From Nonomuraea gerenzanensis (GTDB taxonomy: Bacteria; Actinomycetota; Actinomycetes; Streptosporangiales; Streptosporangiaceae), in NCBI RefSeq assembly GCF_020215645.1, contig NZ_CP084058.1, positions 11,896,501-11,960,500 on the forward strand: DNA of 64,000 bases. The letters are read 5' to 3'. Positions 8,755 through 16,159 of this stretch are shown piece after piece (positions within the stretch are counted from its first letter, which is position 1; every line of letters starts with the position of its first letter). The notes under the pieces are model-generated. The model had not been told where the DNA came from. It worked only from the letters and a program-made list of their open reading frames with translations, and ran no database searches. Both the position numbers and the translations under genes were made by a program.

Positions 8755-9624
8755 ATGCTCGACCCTCGCAAGCTGCACCTCCTCCGCGAGCTGGCCAGGC
8801 GGGGCACGATCGCCGCGGTCGCCGAGGCGGTCACGTTCACGCCGTCGGCCGTCTCCCAGCAGCTCAGCGCGCTGGAGCGGGAGGCCGGGGTGCCGCTGCT
8901 CGAACGCACCGGCCGCACCGTGTCGTTGACGCCCGCCGGGCACCTGCTCGTGGAGCACGCCCAGGCCGTACTGGAGCAGCTTGAACGGGCCGCGGCGGCG
9001 CTCGCCGCCGCGCGGGGCGGGCCGTCGGGGCCGCTGCGGATCGGCGCGTTCCCCACGGCGGCGCGCGTGCTGCTGCCGCCCGCGCTGGCCGGCCTGACCG
9101 GCGCCCATCCCGGGCTGGAGCCGATGGTGGCGGAGATCGACCCGGCGGACGTCTCCGCGGCGCTGCGTGCCGGGGAGCTGGACGTGGCGCTGGTGCACGA
9201 GTACGACTTCGTGCCGCCGGTCACCGACGCGTCGATCGAGACCGAGCCGCTGTTCAGCGAGCCGATGTACCTCACGGACCGGCCCTCGATCGCGGCCGCC
9301 AGGGCCGACGCGTGGATCACGAACAAGCCCGGCACGTTGTGCCACACGATGGCGATCAGGGCCTGTCAGGCGGCCGGGTTCGAGCCGGTGGTGCGGCATC
9401 ACCTCGACGACTTCGACACCGTGCTCGCCTTCGCCGCGGCCGGCCAGGGGGTCGCGCTGGTCCCCCACCTGGCGGCGGCGAACCCGCCGCCCGGCGTACG
9501 GCTCACCCGCCTGCCGCTGAGCCGCCGCACCCTGGCCGCCTACCGGAGGGGGAACGGCGCCCACCCGGCGATCGTCGCCGCCGTCACCGCCTTCCGCACC
9601 GCCGTCGCCCACCTCCCCCTCTGA
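8755..9624 (+). CDS. LysR-family transcriptional regulator
   Basis: A 289-aa protein. The N-terminal winged helix-turn-helix (about residues 1-60) contains the typical [15 protein letters not shown] recognition segment. It is followed by a periplasmic-binding-protein-like effector domain. It is transcribed divergently from the DapA-like lyase with 71 bp between starts, the usual arrangement for a LysR regulator and its target. The effector is unknown. Confidence 0.9.
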   Translation: MLDPRKLHLLRELARRGTIAAVAEAVTFTPSAVSQQLSALEREAGVPLLERTGRTVSLTPAGHLLVEHAQAVLEQLERAAAALAAARGGPSGPLRIGAFPTAARVLLPPALAGLTGAHPGLEPMVAEIDPADVSAALRAGELDVALVHEYDFVPPVTDASIETEPLFSEPMYLTDRPSIAAARADAWITNKPGTLCHTMAIRACQAAGFEPVVRHHLDDFDTVLAFAAAGQGVALVPHLAAANPPPGVRLTRLPLSRRTLAAYRRGNGAHPAIVAAVTAFRTAVAHLPL

Positions 9625-9892
9625 CCGCCCGCACGCTCCCCCTGGCCCAGGCCGCGGACGCCCACCGCCTCCTGGAGAGTCGCACCCTGATCGGCCACGT
9701 CCTCCTGACCCCGTGAGAGCGGGCCGGCGTCACAGTAGTGCCACCGCATGCCCGCCTCCTCCAGCACGAACCGGTGCCGTCGGGCGCCAACTCCATCGCG
9801 ATCTCGCTGTTGGCGGGGTCGGTGCAGGGCAGCGTCTCGTCACACTCGATGCCGAGGGCCACGAGCCACCCTCACACGGTGTCAGCCGCAAG
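9625..9892. other. No confidently supported gene
   Basis: Between the LysR gene and the flavoprotein gene. A minus-strand ORF starting at 9862 (up to 92 aa) has plausible first 50 residues and then turns into Arg-rich low-complexity sequence antisense to the LysR 3' end. A second minus frame starting at 9767 could continue it. This may be a decayed small gene or chance. No terminator or RNA motif was seen. Confidence 0.3.
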
Positions 9893-10384
9893 TCAGGCAC
9901 GCAGCTCCGCCAGCGCCCGCCGCCAGGGGTCGTCGCCGGGGTCCAGCACGACCCGCACGCCGTCGGCGCGCAGGTCCTCGATGCTGCGACGGTACGGCGT
10001 GCGCGCGGCCAGCGCGTCGTTCACGAACGGCAGCACGACGACGGGGATGCCCAGCCCCGGCGCCTCCGCCAGCACGCCCAGCGCGTAGGTGTCGGTGATG
10101 CCCTGGGCGAACTTGTTGATCGTGTTGAACGTGGCAGGCGCCACGATCATGGCGTCGGCCCTGGGCGGCTTCGGCTCGTGCGGCTTGCGGTAGCGGCTGC
10201 GGATCGGCCGCCCGGTCCGGCGTTCCAGCTCGGCCACGTCGATGAAGTCCAGCGCGGAGGGGGTGGCCACGATCTGCACGACCCAGCCCTCGTCCTGGGC
10301 CAGGGAGACGAGCCTGCCGACCTCCGCCGCCGTCTCCGCGGCACTGACGACGACGTAGAGGACCTCGCCGGATGATTCGGTCAC
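9893..10384 (-). CDS. Flavoprotein (DFP/CoaC-like, HFCD superfamily)
   Basis: A 163-aa Rossmann-like flavoprotein related to phosphopantothenoylcysteine decarboxylase. The segment ADAMIVAPATFNTINKFAQG (mid-protein) is the characteristic PxxFNTxxK flavin/active-site region. The start is placed at GTG 10384 because a GAGGAG Shine-Dalgarno lies about 8 nt upstream; an earlier ATG at 10426 lacks one. Stand-alone actinobacterial members are of unknown function. Confidence 0.8.
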   Translation of the reverse strand: MTESSGEVLYVVVSAAETAAEVGRLVSLAQDEGWVVQIVATPSALDFIDVAELERRTGRPIRSRYRKPHEPKPPRADAMIVAPATFNTINKFAQGITDTYALGVLAEAPGLGIPVVVLPFVNDALAARTPYRRSIEDLRADGVRVVLDPGDDPWRRALAELRA

Positions 10385-10497
10385 GCGATGCACTCCTCGG
10401 GAGGATGGTTCACTGCGGTCAAGCATTCCCGTACCCGAATCCTCTGTGACGGCCGGCGCCTCTCATAGGTGTCGAAACGCGAAACAGGGAGGTTGTC

Positions 10498-10602
10498 GTG
10501 TCCGTTGCCACCATCGCCGTCGCCGTCGTCGTCGCCGTCGCGGCCGTGCTCGTCTGCGCCTACGTCGTGGCGCTGCGCAGGAAGGGCCGGTCGCGTGGCT
10601 GA
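10498..10602 (+). CDS. 34-aa single-pass membrane micro-protein
   Basis: GTG start at 10498 with a GGGAGG Shine-Dalgarno 5 nt upstream. The product is one hydrophobic helix rich in Val/Ala (about residues 3-27) followed by a basic tail RRKGRSRG. Its stop overlaps the GTG start of the sigma factor by 8 bp, so translation is probably coupled. No family is recognised. Possible roles are membrane tethering or modulation of the sigma/anti-sigma pair (inference). Confidence 0.6.
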   Translation: MSVATIAVAVVVAVAAVLVCAYVVALRRKGRSRG

Positions 10603-11146
10603 GGGGAGCTGGCCGGGCGAGCGGCTGATCGTCGGGGCGCAGCGCGGGGACGTCGAGTCGATCTCCGCGCTGGTGTCCGGCTCGCACCCGCACGTACGGC
10701 GCTTCGCCCGTACGTTGTGCGCCACGCCCGAGGACGCCGAGGACGCCGCCCAGGAGGCGCTCATCATCCTCTACCGGAAGATCGGCACGTTGCGGGCCAC
10801 CGGCGCGCTGGCGTCGTGGATGTTCCGCATCGTGCGCAACGAGTGCCTGCGCCGGGCCCGCCTGGCGCTGCGGCCACCGGAGCCCGCCGGTGAGACGCGC
10901 ACGCTGTCGGCCGAGGACGAGGTGATCCGTCGGCTGGAGGCCGACAGGGTCGCGGCGGCCGTCGCCGCGCTGCCGGCCGATCAGCGCACCGTCCTGGTCA
11001 TGCGCGACATCCAGGGGCTGAGCGGCCGGACGGTGGCCGCGGCGCTGGGCCTGAGCGTCGCGGCGATGAAGTCGCGGCTGCACCGCGCCCGCGCGGCGGT
11101 GCACCGCTCGCTCCAGCACGGGGCCCGAGGGGGCGACGATGGCTGA
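10595..11146 (+). CDS. ECF-type RNA polymerase sigma factor (sigma-70 family)
   Basis: A 183-aa protein with sigma-2 (about residues 20-90, including the AEDAAQEALIILYRKIG segment) and sigma-4 (about 115-175, DQRTVLVMRDIQGLSGRTVAAALGLS). Start GTG at 10595 follows a GGAAGG Shine-Dalgarno and overlaps the upstream 34-aa ORF. The 3' end overlaps the next gene by 8 bp. The three-gene overlap makes a tight operon in which the last product, a Cys-bearing membrane protein, is a candidate anti-sigma or signalling partner. Confidence 0.9.
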   Translation: MAEGSWPGERLIVGAQRGDVESISALVSGSHPHVRRFARTLCATPEDAEDAAQEALIILYRKIGTLRATGALASWMFRIVRNECLRRARLALRPPEPAGETRTLSAEDEVIRRLEADRVAAAVAALPADQRTVLVMRDIQGLSGRTVAAALGLSVAAMKSRLHRARAAVHRSLQHGARGGDDG

Positions 11147-11423
11147 CGACCGGGGCTTCGCCGCCGCGTCCCTGCCCCGGCACCTGCTGCGCGGCGCCGC
11201 CGGGTTCGGCGCGCTGATCGGCGCGCTCGCGCTGATCCCGGCGCTGGGCCCGGTGAGCCTGGTGCTCGCCCCGCTCGGCCTGTGGGCCCTGCGCGGCTGC
11301 CCGGCGTGCTGGGTGATCGGGCTGGTGCAGCTCCTCTCGCTGGGCCGGTTGCGGCGGCGGTGCGTGGACGGCAGGTGCGAGCTCACCCGGGCACCGCGTT
11401 CCGGTGGTTCCGGTACGCGCTGA
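11139..11423 (+). CDS. Small Cys-containing membrane protein, candidate sigma-factor partner
   Basis: A 94-aa protein with two hydrophobic helices (about residues 16-55), followed by CPACW (C-x2-C) and CVDGRC (C-x4-C). The layout recalls DUF2892-like small membrane proteins that end in a CP motif. It overlaps the sigma factor gene by 8 bp. Four clustered cysteines suggest metal binding or redox sensing, and the operon position suggests it controls the sigma factor. Both are inference. It lacks the H-x3-C-x2-C signature of classical ZAS anti-sigma factors. Confidence 0.65.
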   Translation: MADDRGFAAASLPRHLLRGAAGFGALIGALALIPALGPVSLVLAPLGLWALRGCPACWVIGLVQLLSLGRLRRRCVDGRCELTRAPRSGGSGTR

Positions 11424-11480
11424 GAGCCTCCTCAGAGTTTCTCAGGGCCCACACAGCCGCCGGGACGCAGGCTGAAGGCC

Positions 11481-12461
11481 ATGGATCAACTACTGCGCAA
11501 CCCGGCCGTCGCCGCCGGGCTGGCCAAGGTCGAAGCCAGGATCCGGCGGCTGAGCGGCTCGTCCGCGCTGCCCGCCATCAACGCCGGCGCCGGGCGGGTC
11601 GTCTCGGCGGGCGGCAAGCGGCTGCGGCCCGCCCTGACGCTGGCCGCCGCGCTCGCCCTCGGCAGGACGCCCGACCGCCGCCTGATCACGGCCGCGGCCT
11701 GCGTCGAGCTCATCCACGCGGGCTCGCTCGTGCACGACGACCTCATGGACCGGGCCACGGAGCGCCGGGGCGCCAGGACGCTCAACGCCGAGCTGGGCGA
11801 CGGCAAGGCGCTGGTGATCGGCGACTTCATGCTGGCCAGGGCCGGGCTGGCGGCGATCACGCAGGTGTCGAGGCCGGTGGCCGAGGTGCTGGCGGCGACG
11901 GTGGTGGAGCTGGCGGAGGGGCAGTACCTGGAGACGGCCGACCTGTTCGACACCACGCGTACGCCGGAGAGCGCGCTGCGCTCGATCACCGGCAAGACCG
12001 CCGCGCTCTTCAGGGCCGGTTGCCTGGTGGCGGCGGTGTGCGCGCACGCGCCGGCCGAGGACAGGGCGCGGATGGGGACGTACGGGGAGAAGTTCGGGCT
12101 GATCTTCCAGGTGCTCGACGACCTGCTCGACCTGACCGCCACCAGCGAGCAGCTCGGCAAGCCCGCCGGGAACGACCTGCGGCAGGGCGTCTACAGCCTG
12201 CCCCTGCTCCTGTCGGGGATCGAGCCGGCCGAGCTGCCGGGCCGGGGCAGCACGGACGAGCAGGTGGCGCAGGTGCTGCGGCGGGTGCGGGCGAGCGGCA
12301 TGACGGCCGACACGATCGCGTACTGCCGGGGGCTGGCGGCCGACGCGGTGGCCGCCCTGCCGGTGATCCAGGACCCGGAGATGGCGGGCCTGCTGCGCGG
12401 CCTCCCGTCGGCGTACATCGACCAGGTGGCACGTCTGACGCACCTGACTTCGGTGAGTTGA
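11481..12461 (+). CDS. Polyprenyl diphosphate synthase (trans-isoprenyl synthase)
   Basis: A 326-aa all-helical enzyme. GKRLRP is at residues 45-50, the first Asp-rich motif HDDLMD at 85-90, and the second DDLLD at 213-217. It condenses isopentenyl diphosphate with allylic diphosphates to make a polyprenyl chain, probably for menaquinone side chains. Chain length cannot be read with confidence. It is not in an operon with menaquinone or carotenoid genes here. Confidence 0.9.
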   Translation: MDQLLRNPAVAAGLAKVEARIRRLSGSSALPAINAGAGRVVSAGGKRLRPALTLAAALALGRTPDRRLITAAACVELIHAGSLVHDDLMDRATERRGARTLNAELGDGKALVIGDFMLARAGLAAITQVSRPVAEVLAATVVELAEGQYLETADLFDTTRTPESALRSITGKTAALFRAGCLVAAVCAHAPAEDRARMGTYGEKFGLIFQVLDDLLDLTATSEQLGKPAGNDLRQGVYSLPLLLSGIEPAELPGRGSTDEQVAQVLRRVRASGMTADTIAYCRGLAADAVAALPVIQDPEMAGLLRGLPSAYIDQVARLTHLTSVS

Positions 12462-12464
12462 GAT

Positions 12465-12476
12465 TTGTTGGAACAA
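12465..12476. promoter_or_regulatory. Inverted repeat TTGTTGGAACAA upstream of the 4-TM/TS-like operon
   Basis: A perfect 5-2-5 dyad beginning 4 bp after the polyprenyl synthase stop and 72 bp before the 4-TM start. It is AT-rich against a GC-rich background and well placed for an operator or promoter element of the two-gene operon. Confidence 0.4.
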
Positions 12477-12547
12477 TTGGTAGAAATCCCGGCCCCATTC
12501 CCGAAAAATGCGCTCATACTGGAGTTACAGCTACCAGGAGCACGCAC

Positions 12548-13222
12548 ATGCGGAAGATCCCCCAGCGCATGGTCAAGGAGGAGGACGACCTGGCGCCGAG
12601 CCAGTTCCTCCAGCTCGCCGCAGTGGACTTCAACGGTGTCTACGCGGTCCACCTCGCCGCCAAGGAGGAGCGGCTGAAGATGACCAGGCTCGCGCTGAGC
12701 CTGCTCGCCGGCCCCTTCTTCGCCGCGATCGCGCTGGCCAGTGCCAAGGTGGTCGATCCGCAGCGCCTGACCGAGTGGCAGTCCGTGCCGTGGTATCTGT
12801 TCGCCCTGGTCATCGCGTTCGGGGTGCTGAGCGTGCTGCCGTTCCTGCGCCTCATCGAGGCGGTGGACGCGCACGCCCGCACGGCCCGCGCGATCAACAA
12901 CTTCCGGCTGCTGTACTCCACCAGGCTCAGGGACGACCTCGACTGGAGCCCCAACCTGCCGGTCGATCCGCGCTTCCCCGAGACCTACGCACCACTCGCC
13001 TGGCCCGGCATCAACGTCATGGTGCTGGCCACGGTGAACTCGACGTACCTGACCGTCGGCGTCACCGGCCTCAGCGGGCAGGAGCCGAACCTGCTCCTGC
13101 TCCTGACCGGCATCCTGCTGGTCGCGCTGGTCCACTACGCCGTCTACTACATCCGCTGCAACGTCTCCAGGCGGCGGCGGCTTCCTCGCAACCGGTACCA
13201 GATTCCGACTATGGAGGGATAA
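12548..13222 (+). CDS. Four-TM membrane protein, partner of a TS-like protein
   Basis: A 224-aa protein with no recognised family. An N-terminal amphipathic region (1-45) is followed by TM1 (about 46-66) and TM2 (82-101), a cytoplasmic linker of about 50 residues with R/D-rich sequence (105-150), then TM3 (153-172), TM4 (181-203) and a basic tail. Start ATG 12548 has an AGGAG Shine-Dalgarno. Its TAA stop directly abuts the ATG of the thymidylate-synthase-like gene, so the pair is translated together. The two-TM-pair layout recalls small membrane effectors of nucleotide-centred immune systems, but this is only an analogy. Confidence 0.75.
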   Translation: MRKIPQRMVKEEDDLAPSQFLQLAAVDFNGVYAVHLAAKEERLKMTRLALSLLAGPFFAAIALASAKVVDPQRLTEWQSVPWYLFALVIAFGVLSVLPFLRLIEAVDAHARTARAINNFRLLYSTRLRDDLDWSPNLPVDPRFPETYAPLAWPGINVMVLATVNSTYLTVGVTGLSGQEPNLLLLLTGILLVALVHYAVYYIRCNVSRRRRLPRNRYQIPTMEG

Positions 13223-13831
13223 ATGCCCGGCCCAGCACTTTGGGCGTCGTGTGGGGAGGCGTGGATCAGGTTGATGCGCCATGTCTGGTCGGCGGGGACC
13301 CTCGCCGACGACGATCGGGGCCCCGTCATAGAGGCGCCGTCCGTGCTGTTCGAGATCGCGAGGGTCAGCGGGGACGATCCGATCATCGCGCGGTACGGCG
13401 ACGCGGACCGGCTGGCGCTCTACCGCAGGAAGTTCAGCGAGCAGACGGTGGTGCCACCGTTCAAGTACAGCTACGCGGCCAGGATCGGCGGCCAGCTCGG
13501 CTGGGCGGCCGACCTGCTGCGGCTCAAGCCGTACAGCAAGAGCGCGTGGATCTCGCTGACCACGCCGGGCGAGGCGTACGACGCGGTGCCGTGCCTGATC
13601 GGGCTGGCGTTCCGGATCAGGGAGGGCGCGCTGCTGATGACCGCGACCTTCCGCTCCCAGAACGCCTACACCAGCTACCTCAACTACCTGCCGCTCGCCG
13701 ACGTGCACGCGGCGATGGCCGCGAAACTGGAGGTGGAGCGGGGGCCGATGCGGGTGTTCGTGGACGTGCCGCACCTGTACCTGTCCGACAGCCCGAGGGT
13801 GTTCCCCGTCATGTGGCGGCCCCTGTCATGA
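13223..13831 (+). CDS. Divergent thymidylate-synthase-fold protein
   Basis: A 202-aa protein that can be lined up by eye with the core of ThyA. AVPCLIGLAFRIREG corresponds to the ThyA APCHAFFQFYVADG strand, with the catalytic cysteine kept (Cys124) but the next His replaced by Leu. FRSQNAY (143-149) matches the QRSCDVF region, keeping Arg-Ser of the dUMP phosphate site. HLYLSD (184-189) matches the conserved HLY. It lacks the standard N-terminal region and C-terminal folate segment (ThyA is about 264 aa). Start ATG 13223 has GGAGG just upstream. Likely a pyrimidine-nucleotide-binding or modifying enzyme; substrate unknown. It converges with the MFS gene, overlapping it by 6 bp. Confidence 0.7.
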   Translation: MPGPALWASCGEAWIRLMRHVWSAGTLADDDRGPVIEAPSVLFEIARVSGDDPIIARYGDADRLALYRRKFSEQTVVPPFKYSYAARIGGQLGWAADLLRLKPYSKSAWISLTTPGEAYDAVPCLIGLAFRIREGALLMTATFRSQNAYTSYLNYLPLADVHAAMAAKLEVERGPMRVFVDVPHLYLSDSPRVFPVMWRPLS

Positions 13832-15262
13832 CGTGCTGCTCGCGGTCGAGAGCGGGGCCGCGATGTCCTCCAGCCCCTTGCGCTCCGCCTTGACCCCGAG
13901 GAACAGCTCCACCAGCCCGGCGGCGATCATGATGATCGCGCCGACGCTGAACGCGAGCGCCGTGTCGCCCGGCACCCCGCTCTCCACCAGCGAGGAGAAC
14001 ACCAGCGGCCCCGCGATGCCGCCGGCCGCCGTGCCCACCGCGAAGAAGAACGCGATGGCCATCGCCCTGGTCTCCATCGGGAAGATCTCGCTCACGGTGA
14101 GATAGGCCGAGCTGGCCCCCGCCGAGGCCACGAACAACACCACCGACCAGCACGCCGTCAGCGTGACCGCGTTGAGCATGCCCTCGTTGAACAGCCAGGC
14201 CGTGCCCAGCAGGAGCACCCCCGACCCGATGTAGGTGCCCGAGATCATGGGGACTCTGCCCACGGTGTCGAAGAGCGGGCCGAGCAGCAGCGGGCCGAGG
14301 AAGTTGCCGATCGCGATGACCGCGAAGTAGTAGCCCGTGTGCGTGTCGATCTTGAAGAAGGTGGACAGGATCTGCGCGTACCCGAAGGTGATCGCGTTGT
14401 AGAGGAACGCCTGCCCGATGAAGAGCGAGAGCCCCAGCACCGTGCGCTTGGGATAGAGGGCCACCATCGTGTGCGCGATCCGGACGAACCCGATCGACTT
14501 GCGCTGGTGGATGGTGATCGACTGCTCGGGCTCCGGCAGGCTCTCCTTGCCGATCTGGTGCTCGATGTCGTCCACGAGCTCCTCGGCCTCGCGGTCCCTG
14601 CCGTGGATGAACAGCCAGCGCGGGCTCTCCGGCACGTGCCGCCGGACGAGCAGGATGGCCAGGCCCAGCACCACGCCCAGGCCGAAGGCGACCCGCCAGC
14701 CGATGTTGACCGGCAGGTCGTTCAGCAGCGGCACCGTCAGCAGCGCGCCGCCCGCCGCGCCGAGCCAGTAGCTGCCGTTGATGATGATGTCGATGCGCCC
14801 CCGGTGCCGGCTCGGGATGAGCTCGTCGATGGCGGAGTTGATGGCCGCGTACTCGCCGCCGATCCCGAACCCCGTCATGAACCTGAACAGGAAGAACCAC
14901 CACGCGCTGAACGAGAACGCGGTCAGCAGCGTCGCCACCAGGTACACGACCAGCGTGATGATGAACAGCTTCTTCCTGCCGTACCGGTCGGTCAGCCAGC
15001 CGAAGAACAGCGCCCCGGTGCAGGCCCCCGCGACGTAGAGCGCCGCGGCCACGCCCGCGACCTGCGTCTGTGTGATGTCCAGGCCGCTGCCCGGCTTGGC
15101 TAGCTGCGCCGACAGGTTCCCGACGATGGTCACCTCGAGGCCGTCGAGGATCCACACGGTGCCGAGACCGATGACGATCATCCAGTGCCAGCGGGACCAC
15201 GGAAGCCGGTCCAGCCGCGCGGGCACCTTGGTGGTGACGGTGCCGGTTCCCACGTCGCTCAT
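13826..15262 (-). CDS. MFS transporter
   Basis: A 478-aa major facilitator protein with 12 predicted TM helices. RYGRKK follows the TM2 region, PESPRWL is at the end of the first half, and there is a central hydrophilic loop of about 60 residues. These are features of the sugar/metabolite:H+ symporter group. Start ATG 15262 is chosen because AAGGAG precedes it; the open frame upstream is Arg/Gly-rich antisense sequence. Substrate unknown. Confidence 0.88.
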   Translation of the reverse strand: MSDVGTGTVTTKVPARLDRLPWSRWHWMIVIGLGTVWILDGLEVTIVGNLSAQLAKPGSGLDITQTQVAGVAAALYVAGACTGALFFGWLTDRYGRKKLFIITLVVYLVATLLTAFSFSAWWFFLFRFMTGFGIGGEYAAINSAIDELIPSRHRGRIDIIINGSYWLGAAGGALLTVPLLNDLPVNIGWRVAFGLGVVLGLAILLVRRHVPESPRWLFIHGRDREAEELVDDIEHQIGKESLPEPEQSITIHQRKSIGFVRIAHTMVALYPKRTVLGLSLFIGQAFLYNAITFGYAQILSTFFKIDTHTGYYFAVIAIGNFLGPLLLGPLFDTVGRVPMISGTYIGSGVLLLGTAWLFNEGMLNAVTLTACWSVVLFVASAGASSAYLTVSEIFPMETRAMAIAFFFAVGTAAGGIAGPLVFSSLVESGVPGDTALAFSVGAIIMIAAGLVELFLGVKAERKGLEDIAAPLSTASSTS

Positions 15263-15303
15263 AGGCTCCTTCGGATACCCGGCGAGCGGCGGGTAAACGC
15301 TTG

Positions 15304-16038
15304 CTACCCGGCGGGCTTGCGTGCCTCGACGAAGGTCGTCCTGAACCAGGGCCCGCCGTGCCAGAACCGCCAGCCCGCGTCCCGCCGCCGCACGTCTACC
15401 ACGCCCAGCCCGCGCAGCGTCTCCTCGTAGTCGGCGGTGTGCTGGAAGTCGGCGATCAGCAGCAGCCCTCCGGGCCGCAGCACCCGGTACGCCTCCCGCA
15501 CGGCCTGCTCGCGCCCCTCGGCGGCCGGGATGTCGTGCACGGCCAGGCTCGACACCACCGCGTCGAACGCCGCGTCCCCGAACGGCAGGTCCCGCAGATC
15601 GCCCGTGACCAGCTCCACCCGCTCCGATACCCCTTCCGCCTCGGCGTTCGCCCTGGTCACCGGCTCGGCGTCGCCCGACTGGCCCTGGGTGCGCCACAGG
15701 TCCACGCCGGTCGCCCTGCCCTGCTCCAGCCGCTCGGCCGCCAGCAGCAGCACCGCCCCGCGCCCGCACCCGAGGTCGAGCAGCCGCTCGTCGCCACGCA
15801 GCCGCCCGAGTTCCTCGGCCCAGACCGCGAACCTGCCGCGCCGCGTCGTGTAGAGGTGACTCGCCGCGCTGGCGAGCGTGTAGAGCGCGCCGAACAGGAA
15901 CGCCAGCCCGGCCGCGAGGATGTCGAGCGCGAACGACGCCGCCGCCAGGCCCGCCAGCACCAGCGCGCCGAGGATCAGGCCGGTCAGCGCCCAGGGCGCG
16001 TCGAAGCCGTAGCTACCGTGTCGCTTGCTCACCTTCAC
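15304..16038 (-). CDS. Membrane-anchored class I SAM-dependent methyltransferase
   Basis: About 244 aa. After a conserved-looking N-terminal segment (KRHGSYGFDAPW) come two hydrophobic helices and then a Rossmann methyltransferase domain with motif I LLDLGCGRGAVLL, an acidic GVDLW strand and the post-motif region VLRPGGLLLIADF. It probably methylates a lipid-soluble or small substrate at the membrane. Start is uncertain: GTG at 16038 is preferred, but in-frame GTG codons at 16032 and 16107 are possible. Confidence 0.8.
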   Translation of the reverse strand: MKVSKRHGSYGFDAPWALTGLILGALVLAGLAAASFALDILAAGLAFLFGALYTLASAASHLYTTRRGRFAVWAEELGRLRGDERLLDLGCGRGAVLLLAAERLEQGRATGVDLWRTQGQSGDAEPVTRANAEAEGVSERVELVTGDLRDLPFGDAAFDAVVSSLAVHDIPAAEGREQAVREAYRVLRPGGLLLIADFQHTADYEETLRGLGVVDVRRRDAGWRFWHGGPWFRTTFVEARKPAG

Positions 16039-16159
16039 GCCATATCTCAATGTGGTCTTGACGGGTATTTGACCGAAGCATTCCCTTACGCACCGCCTAT
16101 CACGCACATCCCCTCACTAAGGTCACTTGGATGGGCACACAATGGGGGTTTGACCAGGG

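Noticed and set aside
5885..8929. 1014-aa plus-strand open frame
   Set aside because: Antisense to the ABC-F and DapA-like genes, which both have full family motifs; composition is Arg/Gly/Pro/Gln low complexity.
9584..9862. Small minus-strand gene of 92 aa
   Set aside because: First half looks protein-like, but the second half is Arg-rich antisense to the LysR gene; no Shine-Dalgarno or family match. Listed only as a possible remnant.
15263..15769. N-terminal extension of the MFS transporter (frame open to 15769)
   Set aside because: The extension is antisense-type Arg/Gly/Ala sequence over the methyltransferase gene; the ATG at 15262 has a Shine-Dalgarno and begins a normal MFS N terminus.
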